From the NCBI RefSeq assembly GCF_001553785.1, contig NZ_LOJP01000002.1, positions 609,844 through 673,843 on the forward strand: 64,000 nucleotides of DNA, given 5' to 3'. The notes under the pieces were generated by a model, which saw nothing but the letters and a program-made list of their open reading frames with translations, did not search any database and had not been told where the DNA came from. Shown one piece after another: positions 18,791 to 27,196 of the stretch (position 1 is its first letter; the number at the start of each line of letters is the position of its first letter). The stretch is from Actinoplanes sp. TFC3 (GTDB lineage: Bacteria; Actinomycetota; Actinomycetes; Mycobacteriales; Micromonosporaceae). Position numbers and translations under genes: made by a program.

Positions 18791-18929
18791 CTAGTCTTGT
18801 CCCGGTTCGCGTCGGGTCTATTGCAGCTCGAGCGGGCGGTAAGGGGTGCCGACGTAAGCTGGAAGTGACTCAAGCGGGCCGGCCCAGCGACGTGCGCACC
18901 CGCCGGCCGCACCATCAGGAGGTTGGAAC

Positions 18930-20783
18930 GTGGCGGCTCCCGTGAAGCCTGTCGAGCAGCTGGACCGCGTGGTCATCCGCTTCGCCGGCGACTCCGGTGA
19001 CGGTATGCAGCTCACCGGTGACCGGTTCACTTCGGAAACCGCGCAGCTGGGCAACGACATTTCGACGCTGCCCAACTTCCCCGCTGAGATCCGCGCTCCA
19101 GCGGGCACCCTGCCGGGTGTCTCGAGCTTCCAGGTGCACTTCGCTGACTACGACATCCTCACGCCCGGCGACTCGCCGAACGTGCTGGTCGCGATGAACC
19201 CGGCGGCGCTCAAGGCCAACCTCGCCGATCTGCCGGCCGGCGCGGACATCATCGTCAACACCGACGAGTTCACCAAGCGCAACCTGGTCAAGGTCGGCTA
19301 CAGCGTCTCGCCCCTGGAGGACGGTTCGCTGGACCAGTGGGCCGTGCATCCGGTCGGGCTGACCTCGATGACGGTGGCGGCGCTGGCCGATTCCGGGCTG
19401 TCGAAAAAGGACGCCGAGCGCGCCAAGAACATGTTCGCGCTGGGGTTGCTCAGCTGGATGTACTCGCGGCCGTACGAGTCGACCCTGCGGTTCTTGGAGC
19501 GCAAGTTCGCCAAGCGCCCGGAGCTGGTCGCGGCCAACAAGACCGCTTTCACCGCGGGCTGGAACTTCGGTGAGACCACCGAGGACTTCTCGGTGCGCTA
19601 CGAGGTCAAGCCGGCCAAGATGCTGCCCGGCAACTACCGCAACATCACCGGGAACGCCGCGCTGGCTCTGGGGCTGGTAGCAGCAGGGGTACGAGCAAAG
19701 CTCCCGGTTTTCCTCGGCGCCTACCCGATCACCCCGGCATCGGACATCCTGCACGAGCTCTCGAAGCACAAGAAGTTCGGCGTGACCACCATGCAGGCCG
19801 AGGACGAGATCGCCGCAATCGGTGCCGCGCTCGGTGCCTCATACGGTGGCGCCCTGGGCATCACCACCACGTCCGGTCCGGGTGTTGCGCTCAAGGGCGA
19901 GACGATCTCTCTGGCCATCGCGCTGGAGTTGCCGCTGGTGATCGTGGACGTGCAGCGCGCCGGTCCGTCGACGGGCATGCCGACAAAGACCGAGCAGGCC
20001 GACCTCAACATGGCGCTGTACGGCCGGCACGGCGAAGCCCCGCTGGCCGTGATCGCACCGAAGTCCCCGTCGGACTGCTTCCACGCCGCGATCGAGGCCG
20101 CCCGGATCGCGCTGACCTACCGCACCCCGGTGATCCTGCTGTCGGACAACTACGTGGCAAACGGCTCGGAGCCCTGGCTGCTGCCCGAGGTGTCCGAGCT
20201 GCCCGACATCTCGGTCGCCTACGCCACCGAGCCCAACGGCGAGGACGGGCGCTTCCTGCCTTACCTGCGCGACCCCGAGACCATGGCCCGGCCGTGGGCG
20301 ATCCCGGGCACCCCGGGTCTGGAGCACCGCATCGGTGGGCTGGAGAAGGCCGACAAGACCGGTGACATCTCGTACGACCCGGCGAACCACGACTTCATGG
20401 TGCGCACCCGCCAGGCCCGCATCGAGAACATCCCGGTGCCCGATGTCGAGGTCGAGGACCCGGACGAGAACGCTCGCGTGCTGGTGCTCGGCTGGGGCTC
20501 GACTTACGGCCCGATCGGTGCGGCCTGCCGGGCGCTGCGTCAGCGTGGCCTGCCCGTCGCCCAGGCGCACCTGCGGCACCTCGCGCCGCTGCCGGCCAAC
20601 CTCGGCTCGGTGCTCAAGGCCTACGACAAGATCGTGATCCCGGAGATGAACCTGGGCCAGCTCGCCCACGTGATCCGCGCCCGGTACCTGGTCGACGCGA
20701 TTCCCTTCAACCAGGTCAGCGGCCTGCCGTTCACCGCCGCGACGCTGGAGAACATGCTCGAGGACGTGGTCAAGAATGGTTAG
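18930..20783 (+). CDS. korA: 2-oxoacid:ferredoxin oxidoreductase, alpha (fused gamma-alpha) subunit
   Basis: 617 residues. Residues 1-190 are the gamma-type domain (VIRFAGDSGDGMQLTGDRF), followed by the pyrimidine-binding alpha domain with AYPITPASDILHEL and TTSGPGVALKGE, and a C-terminal transketolase-like domain. With KorB it decarboxylates 2-oxoglutarate, or a related 2-oxoacid, to the acyl-CoA and passes electrons to ferredoxin, using TPP and a 4Fe-4S cluster. GTG start with AGGAGG 7 bases upstream. The stop overlaps korB by 8 bases. Confidence 0.93.
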   Translation: MAAPVKPVEQLDRVVIRFAGDSGDGMQLTGDRFTSETAQLGNDISTLPNFPAEIRAPAGTLPGVSSFQVHFADYDILTPGDSPNVLVAMNPAALKANLADLPAGADIIVNTDEFTKRNLVKVGYSVSPLEDGSLDQWAVHPVGLTSMTVAALADSGLSKKDAERAKNMFALGLLSWMYSRPYESTLRFLERKFAKRPELVAANKTAFTAGWNFGETTEDFSVRYEVKPAKMLPGNYRNITGNAALALGLVAAGVRAKLPVFLGAYPITPASDILHELSKHKKFGVTTMQAEDEIAAIGAALGASYGGALGITTTSGPGVALKGETISLAIALELPLVIVDVQRAGPSTGMPTKTEQADLNMALYGRHGEAPLAVIAPKSPSDCFHAAIEAARIALTYRTPVILLSDNYVANGSEPWLLPEVSELPDISVAYATEPNGEDGRFLPYLRDPETMARPWAIPGTPGLEHRIGGLEKADKTGDISYDPANHDFMVRTRQARIENIPVPDVEVEDPDENARVLVLGWGSTYGPIGAACRALRQRGLPVAQAHLRHLAPLPANLGSVLKAYDKIVIPEMNLGQLAHVIRARYLVDAIPFNQVSGLPFTAATLENMLEDVVKNG

Positions 20784-21807
20784 TACCTCCATCCCGCTCA
20801 CCCCGGTCAAGCTGACCACAAAGGACTTCAAGTCCGACCAGGAAGTCCGCTGGTGCCCCGGCTGCGGCGACTACGCGATCCTGGCGGCCGTGCAGAGCTT
20901 CATGCCCGAGCTGGGCATCGCCCGGGAGAACACCGTTTTCGTCTCCGGCATCGGGTGCTCCTCGCGCTTCCCGTACTACATGAACACGTACGGCATGCAC
21001 TCGATCCACGGCCGCGCCCCGGCGATCGCGACGGGCCTCTCGGCGTCGCGCCCGGACCTGAGCGTGTGGGTGGTGACCGGCGACGGTGACGCGCTGTCGA
21101 TCGGCGGCAACCACCTGATCCACGCGCTGCGCCGCAACGTCAACCTGAAGATCCTGCTGTTCAACAACCGGATCTACGGCCTGACCAAGGGCCAGTACTC
21201 CCCCACCTCGGAGATCGGCAAGATCACCAAGTCGACCCCGGTGGGCTCGGCGGATTCCCCGTTCAACCCGCTGTCGCTGGCCCTGGGCGCCGAAGCGACG
21301 TTCGTGGCCCGCACCATCGACTCGGACCGCAAGCACCTGCAGTCGGTGCTGCGCGCGGCGGCCGAGCACCAGGGTTCGGCGTTCGTTGAGATCTACCAGA
21401 ACTGCAACATCTTCAACGACGGCGCCTTCGACCTGATCAAAGACGCCGACACCCGCGACGAGCACCTGATCCGCCTGGAACACGGCCAGCCCATCACGTT
21501 CGGCAACGAGCAGCAGTACGCGGTGGTCCACCCGGAGGGCAGCTTCGGCCTGCAGGTCCAGCCGGGCGGCACCCCGATCGTCCACGACGCAACGGTCGAC
21601 GACCCGGCGTACGCGTTCGCACTGAGCCGGCTGTCCGGCTCGGACCTGAACACCACCCCGATCGGCGTGTTCCGCAACGTCGCCCGCCCCACCTACGACG
21701 ACGTGGTGCAGAAGCAACTGTCCGACGCCAAGGCTCAGGCCACCGGCACCCCGGAGCAGATGCTCGGCGAACTCCTCAGCGCCGGCGACACCTGGACGAT
21801 CCTTTAG
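20776..21807 (+). CDS. korB: 2-oxoacid:ferredoxin oxidoreductase, beta subunit
   Basis: 343 residues. Fe-S/TPP signature WCPGCGDYAIL near residue 30; GIGCSSRFPYYM; the TPP-Mg motif GDGDALSIGGNH and FNNRIYGLTKGQYSPTS, the segment that in 2-oxoglutarate enzymes shapes the acid-binding pocket. It is translationally coupled to korA. The stop codon shares two bases with the stop of the convergent NYN gene. Confidence 0.93.
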   Translation: MVSTSIPLTPVKLTTKDFKSDQEVRWCPGCGDYAILAAVQSFMPELGIARENTVFVSGIGCSSRFPYYMNTYGMHSIHGRAPAIATGLSASRPDLSVWVVTGDGDALSIGGNHLIHALRRNVNLKILLFNNRIYGLTKGQYSPTSEIGKITKSTPVGSADSPFNPLSLALGAEATFVARTIDSDRKHLQSVLRAAAEHQGSAFVEIYQNCNIFNDGAFDLIKDADTRDEHLIRLEHGQPITFGNEQQYAVVHPEGSFGLQVQPGGTPIVHDATVDDPAYAFALSRLSGSDLNTTPIGVFRNVARPTYDDVVQKQLSDAKAQATGTPEQMLGELLSAGDTWTIL

Positions 21808-22456
21808 GACCACTTCGGCGGGCGGCGCAACGGCCGCCCGCCACCCGGGCGCGCAACGGCCTCGGGCAGGTGCGCACCTCGCAGAGCCGCCTCGTTGATA
21901 CGGAAATAACCAATGTTGCCGACAGCCGTCAGATGTTCTGAGGGCTTGGTGTTCCCCGGCGGCATAGCCAGATAGATTTTCTGCTGCGGCGCCACCAGGC
22001 GTACCGCCTCCAGGGCTGGCGCCAAGTCCGTATCCGCGGTGACCAGCACGGTCAAGCCGGCAATCCCCCGCGCGGCGTCGGCGACCATCATTGCGCCGAG
22101 CGCGACGTCCGTCCCCTTCTCTTCAAAGCTCCGATACTCGCGCCCACAAGGCAGATATACGGTTGTCCGCACCGGCGGCACGCGCCGATCGTCCGAGTTT
22201 TGAAGCGGCCAAGATGGACGTCGACCTTCGAACCGTTAACGCTTTTAAGCGCTTCGATGTAGTGGTCCTGATTGTCGGCCGCAGCCTGTTCGTTCTTGAC
22301 GACCGCTGTGAAGTAGTGAACGACCGCTACATCGTCGTTCGGACGAAGTGTCCTGATCAACTCGACCACGTCGAGCCAGAGACGCTTCCTCCCGTATTTA
22401 CTCTTCATTCCGTAGTACAGGTTGAAGCCGTCGACATACGGGGCAACTGTGGCCAC
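21804..22456 (-). pseudogene. NYN-domain (PIN-like) protein, frameshifted
   Basis: A COG1432-type NYN protein split over two frames. The first frame gives APYVDGFNLYYGMKSKYGRK (catalytic Asp region), VVHYFTAVVKN and GACRRCGQPYIC; the second gives PCGREYRSFEEKGTDVALGAMM, LVTADTDLAPAL and the family-typical end LRRPPKWS. One base appears to be missing near 22143-22153; adding it would give CRRC...CxCG, a zinc-ribbon-like insert, and one frame of about 217 residues. NYN proteins are probable RNases. The start is a GTG at 22456 with GGGGAGG upstream (22462 is an alternative). Sequencing error or a real lesion cannot be separated here. Confidence 0.75.
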
Positions 22457-22525
22457 GGTCACCCTCCCCAAAGGTGTGCGAAGTGTTGTATGGTGGCCGT
22501 AGACGAAGCCGAGAGATACGGCAGG

Positions 22526-22553
22526 AACGGCCCTCCATGAGGGCCGTTTTTTT
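22526..22553 (+). terminator. Strong intrinsic terminator, antisense to the NYN leader
   Basis: A perfect 10-bp stem AACGGCCCTC / GAGGGCCGTT with a 3-base loop and a run of seven T on the plus strand: a textbook Rho-independent terminator. No plus-strand gene precedes it, so it may end an unannotated small or antisense RNA. It lies in the 454-bp gap between the NYN gene and the channel gene, where I see no other gene. Confidence 0.7.
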
Positions 22554-22816
22554 ATGCCCCACATCGACCGGCTCGGCTGTTGACGCAGCACAGATGAGGT
22601 CTGCGCTGCAGCGCGAGATGCATCCCAGAGATACACGCCTAAGAAGCCCGTCAAGAACATCGGGTGGAGCAGTGGCGCGCGGCAGCCGCTGCCGCCCAAG
22701 GTCCGCACCGGATCGCCCACTGTGCACCCCCGCCCGAGATGGGGATCAATCTAGAGCGGAGACTAGTCACTAAGCAAGTTAGGCAGAGTCCGGCTCTCAC
22801 CACTTACGCACGTGGA

Positions 22817-22850
22817 GGGCGAGGGGCAGCGGTAGCAAGGCCCCTCGCCC
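22817..22850 (-). terminator. Hairpin terminator downstream of the ion channel gene
   Basis: A perfect 11-bp stem GGGCGAGGGGC / GCCCCTCGCCC with a 12-base loop and no T-run, about 60 bases beyond the channel stop codon. Confidence 0.55.
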
Positions 22851-22910
22851 GTCCCTCGGCGTGAGCAGCGGTCTGCACCAGGCAACCAGCTACGACAGCC
22901 GGACCTTGAT

Positions 22911-23975
22911 CTAAGGCGTGTTGACCGGGACTTTTTCCTCGTCGCGGATGTAGATGAGCATGTCGCCGGTTTCGATGGTCATGGCTTGCGCGCCGCCCAG
23001 CGGGACTACTTTGCCGCGGCGGATAAGGGCTACGACCAGGGTGGGGAGTTCGCGGGGGTTCTGACCGACTTCCGCGCGTTCGGCGGAGCGCATGGCCAGG
23101 GCCATTCCCTGGCCAGGGGTCAGCAGGTCCTCGACCACGTCGATCAGCGGTGGCGTGGTGGTCGTCAGGCCCAGCAGGCGGCCGGCGGTGGCCGAGGAGA
23201 CGATGACGTGGTGGGCGCCGCTTTGCTTGAGCAGGGCCGCATTTTCCTGCTCGCGGACCGAGGCGATGATGCGGACCTGACCGGCGGTGAGCTGGCGGAC
23301 CGTCAGCGAGATCAGCACCGAGGCCTCGTCGCTGTCGGTGGCGATGATGACCGACTTGGCGTTCTTGACGTCCGCTTCGAGCAGCACGGCCGAGCGGGTG
23401 GCGTTGCCCTCGATGGCTACCAGGCCGTTTGCGGCGGCCTGGCGCAGGGCTACGTCGCGGTTCTCCACGATGATGATGCGGGACTTGTCGTAGCCGGTTT
23501 CCAGGAGCGCGGCCACCGCGGCCCGGCCCTTGGTGCCGTAGCCGCAGACGATGATGTGGTCCTTCAACTTTCGCCTCCACCGGTTCACCCGGAGGCTGTT
23601 CCGGTACTGGTCGGTCAGCACCTCGAGGGTCGTGCCGACCAGGATGATCAGGAAGAGCACCCGTGCGGGGGTGATGAACAGGATGTTGACCAGCCGGGCG
23701 TGCGGAGTCACCGGGGTGATGTCGCCGTAGCCGGTGGTCGATAGCGAGACGACTGCGTAGTAGAAGCAGTCGAGCAGCGTGAGGCCGTCCTCATTGACGT
23801 CCCGGTAACCGGCCCGGCCGGAGTAGATGATCGCGACGGTTACCAGAACCAGCACGACGGCAGCGAGGACCCGCACGCCCAATGCGCGTAACGGTCCCTG
23901 CCGGACCAGGGGTAATCGAATCACTGAGCGCCCGCTTGCACGTTCACACCATAGCGGTCGGAAACCAGACCGCAT
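22911..23975 (-). CDS. Two-helix potassium channel with RCK (TrkA-N) domain
   Basis: 354 residues. A first membrane helix (about 33-51), a pore loop with selectivity filter TTGYGD at 80-85 and a second helix (about 94-118) form a Kir/MthK-like pore. A cytoplasmic RCK domain follows with Rossmann motif GYGTKG (145-150) and the acidic ligand end IIIVEN, then a TrkA-C-like region (VVPLGGAQAMTIETGDML). It should be a tetrameric gated K+ channel. GTG at 23924 is an alternative start that would drop 17 residues. Confidence 0.92.
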   Translation of the reverse strand: MRSGFRPLWCERASGRSVIRLPLVRQGPLRALGVRVLAAVVLVLVTVAIIYSGRAGYRDVNEDGLTLLDCFYYAVVSLSTTGYGDITPVTPHARLVNILFITPARVLFLIILVGTTLEVLTDQYRNSLRVNRWRRKLKDHIIVCGYGTKGRAAVAALLETGYDKSRIIIVENRDVALRQAAANGLVAIEGNATRSAVLLEADVKNAKSVIIATDSDEASVLISLTVRQLTAGQVRIIASVREQENAALLKQSGAHHVIVSSATAGRLLGLTTTTPPLIDVVEDLLTPGQGMALAMRSAERAEVGQNPRELPTLVVALIRRGKVVPLGGAQAMTIETGDMLIYIRDEEKVPVNTP

Positions 23976-24115
23976 TTCATGACAGCACGTAACGCGGGCG
24001 CGGCGGAATACCCACCGGTGAGTTGAGTCATCGTTAAGGGAAACTCCATTGACACGCTTGTATGACGCAACCGGGCGATCCGAGACTGGCGGTCTGACCT
24101 TTGATGGAGGTTTTG

Positions 24116-24586
24116 ATGATCCGGTCCCTGCGCCGCATGCTCGTCGTCGCCCTCACCGCCGTCGCCCTGGTCGCCCCTGCTCAGGTCGCAACGGCCGCTG
24201 CCCCCACCAAGGCCCAGGTGCTCGCCGACTGGACCCAGCCCACCGCCGCCAGCACGGCGAAGTGGAACGCGGCCCGGCTCGACCGGGCGCCCTGGGCGTC
24301 GTACGGCTTCGACTGGTCCACCGACTACTGCTCGTCAAGCCCGGACAACCCGCTCGGATTCGACTTCACCCTGCCCTGCTGGCATCACGACTTCGGATAC
24401 CGCAATTACAAGGACATCGGTACGTTCACGGCAAACAAGGACCGGCTGGACAAGACGTTTTACGCCGACATGAAGCGTAAGTGCGCCACCTATTCCAGTG
24501 TGGTCCAGCCGGCCTGTTATTCACTGGCGTGGACGTACTACCAAGCCGTCGTCATCTTCGGGTCGGTCGAGGCGCTCAACCGCTGA
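24116..24586 (+). CDS. Secreted phospholipase A2 (prokaryotic type)
   Basis: 156 residues from the ATG at 24116, which has GGAGG at 5-base spacing. A signal peptide of about 28 residues ends at ATAAA. The mature part has the bacterial PLA2 signature CWHHDFGYRNY with the His91-Asp92 catalytic pair, a Ca2+-binding region (YGFDWSTDYCS) and four Cys able to form two disulfides, like the Streptomyces violaceoruber enzyme. It should release sn-2 fatty acids outside the cell. Its stop abuts the stop of the large convergent regulator gene with no gap. Confidence 0.93.
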   Translation: MIRSLRRMLVVALTAVALVAPAQVATAAAPTKAQVLADWTQPTAASTAKWNAARLDRAPWASYGFDWSTDYCSSSPDNPLGFDFTLPCWHHDFGYRNYKDIGTFTANKDRLDKTFYADMKRKCATYSSVVQPACYSLAWTYYQAVVIFGSVEALNR

Positions 24587-27166
24587 TCAGCCCACCGCTT
24601 GGGCAAAGCGGGCGGCGGGGTGCTCCAGGTCGGGGTGCTCCACCGCCAGCGCCATGGCCACGGCTTTCATGAAACCGCCCCCGGCACCCTCGGCGTACGC
24701 CGCGTCGAAGGCAACATCACCGAGCATGCGCCGCAGCGCCGCCTGCTGACCGGCCCAGAACCCACCGAACTGGGTCGCCCGCCGCGCTCCCCGCACCGAC
24801 TCAGCACCACCGAACAGCACAGCCGCGGTCTGCAGATCTCCGCCCAGCGCACACCGCACAGCAATGGCAGCCACGGCATCGGCCGCCGCACCCCGGAACC
24901 CATGCCGCAGCCGCGACCGCAACGCGACAACCAGATGGTCGTGCGCGGCAACCAGATCACCCCGGCGCAACGCGACCATTCCCAGCAGCCAGTCGACAGT
25001 GCGGCGACCGCGATCCTCCGGCCGCCCGGCTTCGATCAACCGGGCGCCACCCAGCATCTCGGCGGCATCGTCCAGCGCGTCGCGCCGCCAGAGCAGTTCA
25101 GCCAGGGCGACAACAACAGGCAGGGCTGCTCCCGGTACGCCGGCCCGCTCGGCTTGCAGCATGACTGCCCGGCATTGGCGTTCCGGGTGCTCGGCGAGTC
25201 CGGCTTCGATCAGCGATGCGTGGTAGCCGGCTTTTGCTCGTACCTGAAGCGCAGGGTTGTTGGTCTGCTTGGCCAGGTTTTCGGCGCGCTGCAGGAAAAG
25301 GGTGCGCTCGTCACGGTCGGTGGCCAGGCCGGCATGGATGAGATAGGCACTGGCCAGCTCGCCGCTCGGTTCCGGGGCCTTCCGGTAGAGCCGATTGAGC
25401 AGTTCCCGACCGGCTCGCGCGCCGCCATGCTCACGCCACCAGGGATCAAGGGCGCCGGCCAGCCGAAGTCCCGCGCGCACGCTGCCGCTCGTCACGGTCC
25501 AGCGCAGGGCGGCCTCCCATTCCTTCACGTACGGCGAAAGCTCGGTCAACGACACCGTTCGCGGCTGCCCCTGCGGGTCGACGGCCACCGAATCGAGGAT
25601 GTGCAAAGCCCACGAGACGTGTCTTTCCCGCGCGGCACCCTCCTCCCCGGCATCCCGCAGCCGCCGCGCCGCGAACGACTTGACCTGCTCGGACAGCCGG
25701 TAGCGCGGCCCGTTGACCACGTCGATGAACGAGCGATCGGCCAGCTCGTTCAGCGCCCCGAACGCATCCACGCCAGACCATTCGACGGTCGGCAGCTCGA
25801 CGGGATTGGCGAACACAGCCAGCCGCCGCAGCAGCGCAGCCGCCGGTTCGGAGAGCGCGCGGTAGGACCAATCCAGGTTGCGGGTGAGGCTGTCGTGCCG
25901 GCTCAGCGCATCATCATCGGCGTCGCTGCGGCCGGCGTCGAGGGCGGCTATCGGGTCCTGCAGCCGGGCCGCGAGCTGCGGTGCCGACAACCACCGCAGG
26001 CGATCGGCGGCGAGCTCGATGGCCAGCGGGTGACCGTCCAGCTTGGCGGCCACCCGCGCCAGATCGCCACCGTCATCCCCGGGACCCGGCCGTCCGCCGC
26101 GCGCCGCTTGCACCCGGCTGGCAAGCAACGCATACGCATCGGCCGGCACCATCGGGGGAATCCGCCAGACCAGCTCCCCGGGCACGCCGAGCGGCGCCCG
26201 CGACGTGGCCAGCACGTCGAGGCGGGGGCAGGCGGCGAGCAGGCGGCGTACCAGGGTGCGCGTTTCGGCGGGCCGCGCGTCGCAGGTGTCGAGCACGACA
26301 AGCATCCCGCCGTGCCCGCACCGCTCGATGATCGAGTCCAACAGCGGCCGCCCCGGCTCGGCCCTCACCCCCAAAGCCGCGGCGAGCCCCTGCTCAACCC
26401 CGGTCAAGGCGAGATCAACGACCCAGATTCCTTGCGCGTACGAGGTGAGCGCCTGCCGAGCGGCCATGTGGGCCACGCGCGTCTTACCGGAGCCACCGCA
26501 GCCGGCCACGGTGACGATGCGGTGGGTGGTGAGCAGGGTGCGCAGCTCGCTGACCTCGGACTGGCGCCCGGCGAAAGGGGTGAGGTCGGCGGGGAGGTTG
26601 TGCACCGGTGCGCCCGGCGTTCGAGGGCGGGGGAAGTCACGTTGCAGGCCCGGGGAGAGGATTTGGAAGAGGCGCTCGGTGTCGTCGAAGCCGCGCAGGA
26701 CGTACCGGCCGAGGTCTTCCTTCGGGTGGGTGGTGAGGTGGCTGGCGGTCGCGTTCGAGCACAGGATCTGGCCGCCGTGGGCCGCCGAGGCTACCCGGGC
26801 GGCGCGGTGGACCTCGGTGCTCGTGTACTCGCCGTCGCGCGGAACGGCGTGTCCAGTGTGGAGGCCCATGCGCACCAGCGGGGCGGCTTCGGGGCTCGGC
26901 CACGGGTAAGCGGCAAGTGCACGCTGTGACGCCACGCAGGCGGCAACCGCGTCCGCCGCCGCCGCAAAGGCAACGAAAAAGGAGTCACCCTCCGTAAAAA
27001 GCTCCACACCCGAGTGATTACGCAGAGCAGCCCGAATAACGTCGCGATGAGCGTTCAGCACGCCGACGTAGGCGTCCCCAAGCATCCGGGCCAGCCGAGT
27101 CGAGCCCTCAATGTCGGTGAACACAAAGGTCACCAGCCCGCTCGGCAGCTCGGTCCGTCCCGACAC
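24587..27166 (-). CDS. Class III cyclase-like domain fused to NB-ARC-type NTPase regulator
   Basis: 859 residues from a GTG with GGAGG 8 bases upstream; a GTG 10 codons earlier lacks a site. Residues 12-175 are a class III nucleotide cyclase domain: metal Asp18 (FTDIEGST), Asp61 (FTEGDSFF) and Arg124 are present, but the adenine-selecting Lys and Asp are replaced. An AAA/NB-ARC NTPase follows with Walker A GCGGSGKT (222-229), Walker B VVLDTCD and an LDWSYRALSEPAAALLRRLAVF segment, then TPR-like helices. No C-terminal LuxR helix is seen. It resembles the Rv0891c/Rv1358/Rv2488c group. A signalling NTPase with a weak or sensory cyclase domain is inferred. Confidence 0.85.
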   Translation of the reverse strand: MSGRTELPSGLVTFVFTDIEGSTRLARMLGDAYVGVLNAHRDVIRAALRNHSGVELFTEGDSFFVAFAAAADAVAACVASQRALAAYPWPSPEAAPLVRMGLHTGHAVPRDGEYTSTEVHRAARVASAAHGGQILCSNATASHLTTHPKEDLGRYVLRGFDDTERLFQILSPGLQRDFPRPRTPGAPVHNLPADLTPFAGRQSEVSELRTLLTTHRIVTVAGCGGSGKTRVAHMAARQALTSYAQGIWVVDLALTGVEQGLAAALGVRAEPGRPLLDSIIERCGHGGMLVVLDTCDARPAETRTLVRRLLAACPRLDVLATSRAPLGVPGELVWRIPPMVPADAYALLASRVQAARGGRPGPGDDGGDLARVAAKLDGHPLAIELAADRLRWLSAPQLAARLQDPIAALDAGRSDADDDALSRHDSLTRNLDWSYRALSEPAAALLRRLAVFANPVELPTVEWSGVDAFGALNELADRSFIDVVNGPRYRLSEQVKSFAARRLRDAGEEGAARERHVSWALHILDSVAVDPQGQPRTVSLTELSPYVKEWEAALRWTVTSGSVRAGLRLAGALDPWWREHGGARAGRELLNRLYRKAPEPSGELASAYLIHAGLATDRDERTLFLQRAENLAKQTNNPALQVRAKAGYHASLIEAGLAEHPERQCRAVMLQAERAGVPGAALPVVVALAELLWRRDALDDAAEMLGGARLIEAGRPEDRGRRTVDWLLGMVALRRGDLVAAHDHLVVALRSRLRHGFRGAAADAVAAIAVRCALGGDLQTAAVLFGGAESVRGARRATQFGGFWAGQQAALRRMLGDVAFDAAYAEGAGGGFMKAVAMALAVEHPDLEHPAARFAQAVG

Positions 27167-27196
27167 GGTAAGAACCTCCGCCCCCTTGGAAGTCAC

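Noticed and set aside
24599..26929. A 776-codon plus-strand frame opposite the cyclase-domain regulator
   Set aside because: Composition is Arg/Gln/Gly-rich without domains; it is a shadow of the real gene.
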